From assembly GCA_019677205.1 (NCBI GenBank), contig JAAMXY010004462.1, positions 1 through 13,316 on the forward strand: DNA of 13,316 bases, written 5' to 3'. The DNA is from Pinguiococcus pyrenoidosus. Its lineage: Eukaryota > Sar > Pinguiophyceae > Pinguiochrysidales > Pinguiochrysidaceae. Position numbers and translations under genes: made by a program. Shown piece after piece: positions 6,824-13,316 of this stretch. The number at the start of each line of letters is the position of its first letter. Position 1 is the stretch's first letter. A model generated the notes under the pieces. That model did no database searches, was not told where the DNA came from, and saw nothing but the letters and a program-made list of their open reading frames with translations.

Positions 6824-8053
6824 CTAGGCATCCGGCCGCCGCTCGTTGTCCTGAATCTGCGTGACCCTCTGATTGAAGTCCCCCAGCTTCTCCAGAATCA
6901 CGCGGAAGGCATTCCGCACGACCTCCTCGGCAGTCAGACTACCGTCTGTTTCCACGAAGAAGTGGAAGCGGTTGTGATTCGGCCGCACCACCACGGCGGC
7001 GGGTTCGTCCCGCCGTTTCCGGAACGATCGAGCCGTTTGCAGGCACTCCTCGCAATACATGCATTTCATGGAGTCCGCAACTTCTAACGCCCCGTTGCCA
7101 TCCTTGGCAAACACCTCCCTAGTCAAGGGCAACGCGACGGGTTAGGGGGCCGCGCGAGGCGAGGGGTCATCCCGCTTCTCCTCCACACATCCTCCCCACG
7201 TCCTCCACACGTCCTCCACACAAGCGCATGCTTACGTTGGGCAGCTGTCCTTGATCTCGTCGATCTGCTCTTCATCGAGAGCGTTTGCTATGTCTGGGTT
7301 GATCTCGACGATGGGCTCATACTTATAGGTGGCCGTACAGACCGGAGACCACTTCGCGTGCTCCTTGGCGATGCTCTTGGTCGCCTTCGCTCGCAACCGC
7401 AGCTTCTGCCCCACCTGTTGGCGTCCAAACACATGTGAGCCGCCTTGTGCCACCCAGCAACGACGCCACGCCATCGTTGAGCTACCCACCTGCAGCCGAG
7501 CGATCGTGATGCCGCTGTCGTCTTCTCCAAAGGCGTCCTCTTCCTCTATGGACGCAAAGTGAGCAGGTTCGACCCGCTCGTTCTTCTCCGGCGTCAAGTG
7601 CTTGCTCGTGACCGCCACGGAGGTGCCGTGGCTGTAGTCGTCCCGCTCCTGCTGCAGCGTGTCATAGTCCACATTCAGGGAGAACCAGACCGTGCACGTG
7701 TCGCAGTCGTCCTCGTCATCGCAGTCGCACAGATGCGGGAACATCATCTCCGTGAAGATATCTCCCTTGAAACGGAGAGGGATCAGGCCGAGGCGGTGAG
7801 CCAAGAACTCGTCCATGATGCCGGTGTTGTTCTCCTCGATCTCCACGATGTCAATGGCCAGCGTGGGCACTTCCGCGATCATCACGCGGCGCAATGTGTT
7901 CGCGACCGAGACATCGCAATCGCTCAGCGTAAACCTGATGCTGTCGGTCTTGAGCTCCGTGATCTCAAACTGCGGCACGCTCCGCGTCTGCCCGATCTTC
8001 AATCTCGGGTCACCGGCAAAGGGGCTCAGCCACGCACTCGCGTCGAGATCCAT
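6824..8053 (-). CDS. POLR2C/RPB3: RNA polymerase II subunit RPB3
   Basis: Exons on the minus strand are 8053-7490 (188 codons), 7414-7236 and 7118-6824, giving 345 residues. The introns are 7489-7415 (75 nt, phase 0) and 7235-7119 (117 nt, phase 2, gtaagc...gactag). RPB3 pairs with RPB11 as the alpha-like heterodimer that nucleates Pol II assembly. Visible features are the alpha-NTD core VANTLRRVMIAEVPTLAID (about 50-68); DEFLAHRLGLIPL (about 81-93); a zinc-loop cysteine set C109, C111, C117, C120; KLRLRA..KSIAKEHAKWSP after intron 1; and HFFVETDGSLTAEEVV near the C-terminus. The zinc loop and the EHAKW segment favour RPB3 over the Pol I/III paralogue RPAC1. Residues 246-273 contain Cys-Pro and then C267, C270, C273, a ferredoxin-like [4Fe-4S] motif like that of archaeal Rpo3 and absent from human and yeast RPB3. 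Intron 1 has no stop codon and a length divisible by three, so an unspliced message would still read through with 25 extra residues. It is head-to-head with MAK16. Confidence 0.95.
7178..7222. repeat. Imperfect tandem repeat inside RPB3 intron 2
   Basis: Three to four imperfect copies of a unit close to cgtcctccacac lie within the 117-nt second intron of RPB3, between the 5' splice site and the middle of the intron. No function is evident. The repeat may explain the greater length of this intron. Confidence 0.7.
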
Positions 8054-8435
8054 GGTGCTCCTGCGTGGCCCGGGGGAAGGCTGATGGGCTGCGGAGCCTT
8101 GCCCGAAATCACGCCCGCATGTATATCCGCCACAGAGCAGGGAACGTTACACAAATACTTTGCGTAGTTTGTGATGGCTTCGACGCTGAAAAGAGGAGGG
8201 ATTATCGGAATGGAGGAACTGAAAATCCGTATCATATCGAAACCTGAAACAAGGACCAAACCAAACCAACTCGAAAATTCCGCGATCGCTCTTGGTCCAA
8301 GGGCCTCGCCTGTCCTCCTCTTCTTTGCTGTTGACGCAGCGAGCGCTGTTCAGATTGGCCGGTGCTGACTGCTCGGGGCTGGGGATTGCCGTGTAAAGCA
8401 GGGAGCGGCGTCTACGAAGCGCTCCTGAGCTCAAC
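8054..8435. promoter_or_regulatory. Divergent promoter region of RPB3 and MAK16
   Basis: This 382-bp region is the shortest of the four divergent regions. ATTGGCC (reverse of GGCCAAT, a CCAAT box) lies at 8354-8360, 76-82 bases before the MAK16 start codon. The stretch around 8205-8285 is purine-rich and mildly AT-rich but is not a sharp island like the ones at 5515 and 10600. I see no coding exon or RNA gene. Confidence 0.45.
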
Positions 8436-9430
8436 ATGCAGCATGATCAGGTGTGATCTGCGCGGCAGAAACCCCGGTTCAGTGTCGAACTTAAGCAGTC
8501 TCTCGATTTCGGCAAGGTGATTTGGGAGATCATCAACAACGGGTTCTGCAGCTTCAAGGCGAAGGTTGGCAAGGAGCAGACGTTCTGCAGAAACGAGTAC
8601 AACATCACCGGCCACTGCAATCGACAAGCGTGTCCCTTGGCGAACAGTCGATACGCGACCATCCGTGAGCACGAGGGGGAATGCTTTCTGTACATGAAGA
8701 CGATTGAACGTGCACACTCCCCACGGAATCTGTGGGAGAAGATTAAGGTGCGCCATGCGGGCCGACTTGGTCCTGTCGTGTGCGGACGTCCTAGCGTGGC
8801 AGCTTCTGCGCCCTGCCGGCGCTTATCGTTTTTTCTCCCCGCTGCTCCCAGCTGCCCAAGAACTACTCCGACGCCCTGGCGATTGTGAGCGAGAACCTGC
8901 AGTACCACTCAAAGTTCCAGCAGCATCGCTGTAAGCAGCGACTCACGAAGATTCACCAGTATCTCATCCGAATGCGGAAGCTGCGGATGCGCCTGAAGGA
9001 GCGTCCGAAGCTCGTGACCATCAACAAGAAGATCGAGCGGAGAGAGGCCAGCAGAGAGAAGAAGGCGCTCAAAGCGGCGAACATCGAGCGAACCATCCAG
9101 AAGGAGCTCCTTGAAAGATTGAAAAGCGGCACGTACGGCGACATCTACAACTTCCCCTCTCTGCAGTACGAAAACGCCCTTGCAGAGGCAGAGGCGGACT
9201 ACGAAGCTGGCGTGGAAATGGAGGAAGAGCTGGACGATCTCGCGGACTTGGAGTTGGAGAAAGGCCTGATAGAGTACGTGGAGGGCGGTGACGAGGATGA
9301 GGACGAGGATGACGAAGACGAGGATGGCGACGACGGTGGCTTCGACGACGGCATTCTAGGTATGCTCTCCTTCCTGGTTCCCATCAGGAACGGGACGAAC
9401 TCATCTCTTCGTGTCGCTCATCTAGAAGAA

Positions 9431-9488
<58 letters not shown>

Positions 9489-9748
9489 TCATCGGGTTTG
9501 ACGGGGATGCCGATCTCGACGGCGAAGGGCAAGATGCTAGCGAACAGAATAGAGGAGACGGGGTCAGCGCAGGTTCCGCCGCTGTGCGAGCCACCGCGAA
9601 GAGCGACCTTGAGGATCTTGTATCGGATAAGCTGGAACGGAAACGGCCGCCGAGGAGGCAGAAGGGAGACCGACGAAAGAGACGGAAGGGGCCGTATCTG
9701 GAGATCGAGTATGAAAATGAAGAGGAGGAGGTGCGGCAAACAGCGTAA
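8436..9748 (+). CDS. MAK16: MAK16, 60S ribosome biogenesis factor
   Basis: Exons 8436-8450, 8517-8747, 8852-9359 and 9426-9748 give 358 residues. The introns are 8451-8516 (66 nt), 8748-8851 (104 nt, with a clear pyrimidine tract and ctcccag), and 9360-9425 (66 nt, phase 1). The first coding exon has only five codons (MQHDQ), matching the conserved family start. Exon 2 carries the diagnostic core ([20 protein letters not shown], then [22 protein letters not shown] and [10 protein letters not shown]), with conserved cysteines likely to bind metal. Exon 3 has [31 protein letters not shown]-like basic helices and [20 protein letters not shown]16 is a nucleolar factor needed for early pre-60S assembly and 27S rRNA maturation. 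The C-terminus is strongly acidic (Asp/Glu repeats) and then basic ([13 protein letters not shown], a probable nucleolar localisation signal). Intron 3 has no in-frame stop and its length is a multiple of three; I call it an intron because its translation is hydrophobic in the middle of an acidic tract and it has good GT/AG ends. It is longer than the human protein (300), mainly because of the acidic tail. Confidence 0.93.
9429..9487. repeat. GACGAG hexanucleotide repeat encoding Asp-Glu
   Basis: About nine to ten tandem copies of gacgag lie immediately after the 3' end of MAK16 intron 3 and encode alternating Asp-Glu. A shorter, less regular run of the same type lies before the intron (about 9290-9335). 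It is a coding microsatellite, in frame. Confidence 0.93.
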
Positions 9749-10016
9749 GATGCAACGGATGGCGACGGTGTTGCTCTTCGACTTCTCCATGTGCAAACCA
9801 GCGGTGACCTTGCTCCTTCATCCCCACTGCTCGTAGACAAGGTTTGTAGGCGATGTGGCGGACCGAAGAAGAGGAACTGCGGCAGATGAGACAGAACGAA
9901 GACTATGGATCATTCTCGCGACGCACACTCCCAACCACATGGTCCTCTAGGATCCCATGTGCTTGTCTGAGCCGTTGCGTAGCCGACGACTCCGTCGCTC
10001 CCGCATGCATGCGCGC
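9749..10016. other. Convergent spacer between MAK16 and bL28
   Basis: This 268-bp gap lies between two stop codons. No exon, RNA gene or repeat is visible. It probably holds the two 3' UTRs. Confidence 0.45.
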
Positions 10017-10391
10017 TTAGAACTTGCTGAGGTCGACGCCGTACTTCTTCGCCGACTCCTCAAGTCCGTACTTCTTGATGGTCTTGATGGCCTTGGTGGA
10101 CACCCGCATGCGGACATACCGGCTTCCCTCCTCCCACCAGAATCTGCGGTTCTGGAGGTTCACGTACTGCACCGTTTTGTTGCGCTTGTGGGAGAAGGTC
10201 ACCACCATCGCGTCGCGGTTTGGCCGCTTTCCCGTCAAGTCGCAGTTCCGGGCGCGCATCACCAGGTTCCCGCGGGTCGTCATGCGTGCAGAAGAGGCGC
10301 TAGACACCGGAGCCGCAACGAAGGCCGAGCGAAAGGCCAACGTCTGTGTGGCGAGCGCCGCGAGCGCCAAAAGAACCAGGGTGAACTTCAT
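10017..10391 (-). CDS. rpl28: Plastid ribosomal protein bL28, nucleus-encoded precursor
   Basis: One exon of 124 residues. The mature part has the bL28 pattern: CDLTGKRP, then KRNKTVQYVNLQNRRFW, then RYVRMRVSTKAIKTIKKYGL. This is a bacterial-type 50S protein, so it belongs to an organelle ribosome. The N-terminus is a clear secretory signal peptide (MKFTLVLLALAALATQTLA, about residues 1-19) with predicted cleavage before Phe (AF-RSAF). A Ser/Arg/Thr-rich transit-like stretch follows, up to about residue 45. Signal peptide plus Phe at +1 is the known bipartite import signal of red-derived complex plastids (the ASAFAP motif), so the product should cross ER-derived membranes into the plastid stroma. 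Although a longer open frame continues upstream to 10622, the ATG at 10391 is chosen because it begins this signal peptide. The gene has no intron, unlike most neighbours. It diverges from the MscS-like gene, also plastid-directed. Confidence 0.93.
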   Translation of the reverse strand: MKFTLVLLALAALATQTLAFRSAFVAAPVSSASSARMTTRGNLVMRARNCDLTGKRPNRDAMVVTFSHKRNKTVQYVNLQNRRFWWEEGSRYVRMRVSTKAIKTIKKYGLEESAKKYGVDLSKF

Positions 10392-11005
10392 CTTCAAACT
10401 GAGGCCGAAGCTGGTGGATTCCAGGCGACTTGCAACTCCGCTGCGGGGGAAACGCGGGCGAGGTGTCCGAAACGGTATGTCGCGACGTGAACGGCACGGA
10501 CGTGTGAGAGTCTCGCGCGCGCTTGTGCCAACAACCAAGCTGTAACTGTCAGCCTCGTTGCCTCGCTGACGCAGACGAGGGTACCTAAGAGGTGAAAATA
10601 TCAATTCTCCAAAATTCAACAAATTGATAATATATATTATATGATAATATGTATCTTAAAGTTTATAAAATATTCAAAAGTCAGTTTTCCGGGTGGTCGA
10701 GTACCGTAGCCGGAAGGAACGCTCGAAAGAAGACGTAGATCCGCGGATGCGGGCGTGCGGATCATCCGGACAGATACTAGATAGGTTTTGCTCTGTCCTT
10801 CCGATTTGAATCTCGGTGTTCGTCACACCGAACGCCCTCCGACCCCGCGCTTCGGCGCGTCTCTCCGACCTCCAATTGGAACTGCAACTTCTCTTGAGCG
10901 AGACACGCCTTGTGCCGTGAGTTCTTCTGTTGCGTCTCGATTCGCGCGGCTTACACGGACGGAGCGGAGATCAAGTGTGCAGCCTCGCGACAAGCAGCCC
11001 TCGTC
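10392..11005. promoter_or_regulatory. Divergent promoter region of bL28 and the MscS-like gene, with an AT-rich island
   Basis: A compact AT-rich island spans about 10595-10680. It contains GATAATAT twice (10626-10633, 10643-10650), a perfect 14-bp palindrome ataatatatattat (10627-10640), a TATAAAA box (10664-10670) and GTCAGTT (10680-10686) just after the island. A palindromic CCAATTGG lies at 10872-10879, about 130 bases before the MscS start codon. The element order resembles the NDUFA12-PSMA4 region. The MscS 5' UTR would be over 300 nt if transcription starts next to the island, so a non-coding 5' intron is possible but not evident. Confidence 0.55.
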
Positions 11006-13094
11006 ATGCGCCTCCGTGTGCTCCTGGGCGCTGTGGTCTTTCTCGCGCCACTGGTCTCCGGCTTCTACCATGCCAAGCCAATCCTGCAGAGGCACTCGCT
11101 CGCAGCCATTCGGCGGCCGCAGCGTCCCTGTGCGGCCACGGGGCTGCAGATGTTCGGCTTCGGCTTCAATCTTGACGCTATCACGGCGGCCGGCTACAAC
11201 GCAGCTTTGAATGTGAGGGCACTTCGACCGTGATCTTTTGATCTGCCTTTGGATTTCGAGCAACTTTTCTTGGGGTTTCCTAATCGCTCTTTGGATCCAA
11301 GGTCTGGGCAGAAGTGCCGACTCCCCTCCGGGTGCTCATGCGGCCTCGTGATCTGCTGGCGTATCTGATCTTCCGTACGTGCTACAGCCGCGCCCTTCGC
11401 TTGGGATATCTTCTGCAGACGCTCTTGAGCCGCCTCTTGAAGAAGGATATTCCGCCTCCTGCGTACCTGCAGACTGTGCTGGGCTTTTTGGAGCCACGCT
11501 TTGCGCAGCTTAGCAGGCTCACGGGGCTGATATACCTTGTGAACGTGAGCATCAGCGCGATTGGGCTCATCGATCTGAACATCCGCCCGGGCCTGGATCG
11601 TCTCTTCACCAAGCTGGCATACACTGCTTACGCGGGCTATTTTCTCAATGAAGTGCGTCGCTTCGTCACGCCACGCTGGTTTCCGAAGTTGGCAGAGGAT
11701 AAACGACGAGCCTACATCGTGGATCGAAGTGCGTCGGTGTTTTTCTGGACGATTACGATTGTGCTCCTGCTGGACCAGATATCAACCTTCTTCAACGTGA
11801 GTGCCAGGGCGCGGAGCGTGCATTGCGTGCAGTCCTGACCGTGTCTCCTCCAGGTGCCGCTGTCTTCCAGTCTCGCACTTGGAGGTGTTGGCGGTGTGGC
11901 CATCGGTCTGGCGTCCAAGGACGTGGTGTCCAATTTCGTCGGGGGCCTCATGCTCTTGATAACCGAGCCCTTCACTCCGGGAGACTTCATCACCTTCTTG
12001 TATCAGGGGCAGTGGATGATCGGGAAAGTGGAACGTGTTGGATGGTACCAAACAAGGATACGAAACCGCGATACGCGGCCGGTCTACGTCCCGAATGCCT
12101 TCTTCGTGAACACCATGGTGACGAACATGGACCGGTAAGCGCCCCCGTCGCCGGAAGACCCGCGCAAAAGCCACCTAAAGAGGGCACCTGCTCCTTTCTC
12201 TCGTGAAGCATAACGCACCGGAAGTTCGAGTCGGAGTTCCACATCCAGCTGGACTCGTTTGCGCAGGTGGAAGGTCTGCTTGACGACATCAAGATCGCGT
12301 TGCAGGGGTTTCCGAAGCTAGATCTGCTGTCGCCATTCCGTGCCAACCTGATTGCAGTCGAATCCGATGGTCTGAGGTTCAGCGTCCTGTGCTACTTCGC
12401 GACCAAGAGCTTGGACGAGTTCCTCATGCTGCAGCAAAAAGTGTTCCTCGAGGTAGGAAGGACTCAGCGGGGCCCAGCTTGTTTCGGAAGGGCGCGGCGC
12501 TGATATGTGCCTTCCTTTCTTTTTCTCTCCCTTTCCGTCTTTCTTTCCGTCTTTCTTTCCCTCTTTCTGTCTCCCCAATCCGTACTGCAGGTTGGTCGTT
12601 GCGTGGAAAGCCGCGGCCTCACGTGGGCCTTCCCCCGGCGAACCATCGACGTCCGGGCTCGTGAGATCGGCTCGCTCATGGTCGAGGGGATGATGGAGGA
12701 TGCTCTGGCGAGGCAGCAGAGCGGTACGCAGCGTCGAGAAATTCGGAGGATCGCTCCAGTCGCGCGCGAACCTGATCGGACTGCGGCGGAGCCCACCACC
12801 GAGGCTTCTGTGAACGGCACGGCCGTCAGTTCGACGGCGACCCCACCTCCGAGACCCTCCTCAGTGGACGGATCCAACGCGACTCGAACCCAAGACGCAA
12901 CCATCGCGGGATCTGGCCCGGTCGTGACGACATCAGCAACGCCTGCCTCTCCCCCTCCGCCCAAGCCGGCTCCGCCCAAACCGGCCGCCGATACGAACAA
13001 GACAGCACGTGCTTCGCCCGATCGGAAGTATGGCGGAGGTCCTGATGAAGATGATGTCGAAGTAGATGTGCACGCGCGACCTGTTTTCCCTTAG
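11006..13094 (+). CDS. MscS-family mechanosensitive ion channel, plastid-directed (MSL2/3-like)
   Basis: Exons 11006-11212, 11302-11796, 11854-12134, 12209-12452 and 12591-13094 give 576 residues. The introns are 89, 57, 74 and 138 nt, all GT-AG. The N-terminus is a signal peptide (MRLRVLLGAVVFLAPLVSG) followed by Phe, then a basic transit-like stretch; this predicts plastid import as for bL28. Membrane segments lie at about 143-161, 171-187 and 214-232. The pore helix (about 235-268) carries the MscS signature LGGVGGVAIGLASKDVVSNF with glycine/alanine packing. The beta domain (about 277-330) has GDFI, KVERVGWYQTRIRNRD and VYVPNAFF. A C-terminal alpha/beta domain (HRKFESEFHIQL onward) ends near residue 455, and a Pro/Thr/Ala-rich, probably disordered tail of about 120 residues follows. 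Such channels release osmotic pressure and in plants control plastid size and division. I chose the ATG at 11006 over the upstream in-frame ATG at 10910 because it starts the signal peptide. The 3' end could differ if one more intron exists. Confidence 0.9.
12508..12575 (+). other. Long polypyrimidine tract in MscS intron 4
   Basis: About 68 nearly pure pyrimidine bases, including tandem copies close to ccgtctttcttt, precede the 3' splice site cgtactgcag (12590). It is much longer than the tracts of the other introns here, several of which have almost none. It could strengthen 3' splice site choice or simply be a microsatellite expansion. Confidence 0.85.
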
Positions 13095-13316
13095 CAGGCA
13101 AGGTGGAACGGCTCGCCCAGACCCTGCGGCAGCCCCTTCTGGGTCACCCATCTGAACTACTCGAAGCCTCCAGAAGGAGAATCCGGCCTGCGGTCGCCGA
13201 GTTTCAGACACACCCTGTCGCTGCGGTCCTGTTGACCACGAGACGCAACGGCTCAAGCGAGGCTGCGCTCCTGCGTTGTGGAGGCTCCATCAACGACAGT
13301 GGGCACAGGCTGAGGT
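13095..13316 (+). other. Right-edge sequence with an open frame running off the window
   Basis: Downstream of the MscS stop codon the plus-strand frame from 13100 stays open for about 72 codons to the edge (KVERLAQTLRQPLLGHPSEL and on). The bases at 13085-13094 (ttttcccttag) look like a good 3' splice site and overlap the MscS stop codon. This may be a further exon of the MscS gene, or just chance openness in GC-rich DNA. I do not recognise the translation. Confidence 0.25.

Noticed and set aside
7232-8053. RPB3 as a single 273-residue frame ending at 7232
   Set aside because: It would contain the 25-residue in-frame intron and lack the conserved C-terminal segment, which is found in frame after a good GT-AG intron at 6824-7118.
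9957-10545. Two plus-strand frames of 173-177 codons
   Set aside because: They are antisense to bL28, which has clear family motifs and a signal peptide.
10910-11005. In-frame upstream ATG extending the MscS protein by 32 residues
   Set aside because: The extension would bury the signal peptide and is unlike a targeting sequence; the ATG at 11006 fits plastid import better.
12860-12930. Minus-strand sequence with GGTTCGAGTC, like the T-loop (B box) of a tRNA
   Set aside because: The flanking bases do not form a T stem or acceptor stem, no A box is found at the right distance, and the site lies inside the MscS coding tail.
12933-13256. 107-codon minus-strand frame at the right edge
   Set aside because: It has no recognisable motif and overlaps the MscS coding tail antisense.

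Overview
The window is nuclear DNA from a gene-dense eukaryote, very probably an alga whose plastid derives from a red alga by secondary endosymbiosis (ochrophyte, cryptophyte or haptophyte; I cannot decide which). Five genes carry short GT-AG introns, 13 in all and 57-341 nt long. The proteins are eukaryotic housekeeping types: proteasome alpha4, RNA polymerase II RPB3, MAK16, complex I NDUFA12 and a SMIM4-like protein. Two genes (plastid bL28 and an MscS/MSL channel) start with a secretory signal peptide followed at once by phenylalanine, the bipartite targeting signal typical of red-derived secondary plastids.

Layout, left to right: 3' end of an unidentified gene (+, 3-443); a large repeat-rich unknown protein (-, 585-3026); a SMIM4/UQCC5-like membrane protein (+, 3730-3951); NDUFA12 (-, 4291-5277, 3 exons); proteasome subunit alpha type-4 (+, 5822-6722, 3 exons); RPB3 (-, 6824-8053, 3 exons); MAK16 (+, 8436-9748, 4 exons); plastid ribosomal protein bL28 (-, 10017-10391, 1 exon); an MscS-like channel (+, 11006-13094, 5 exons). 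The last 222 bases may hold a further exon. Nine consecutive genes alternate strand without exception, so every intergenic space is either a convergent 3'-3' gap (101-339 bp) or a divergent 5'-5' promoter region (382-703 bp).

The genes do not form one pathway, but two divergent pairs match in compartment: RPB3/MAK16 (nuclear transcription and 60S ribosome assembly) and bL28/MscS (plastid). All four divergent regions contain a CCAAT motif, and two contain a sharply AT-rich island in an otherwise GC-rich locus, which suggests shared bidirectional promoters. 

Most notable points: an archaeal-type four-cysteine Fe-S motif retained in RPB3; the strict strand alternation with its promoter signatures; two introns with no stop codon and a length divisible by three; introns flanked by AG/GT direct repeats, two of which share a sequence block (a possible mobile-intron signature); and a repeat-rich 813-residue protein with a long Asp-Gln-His array. 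I see no prokaryotic mobile element, CRISPR array, tRNA or rRNA.
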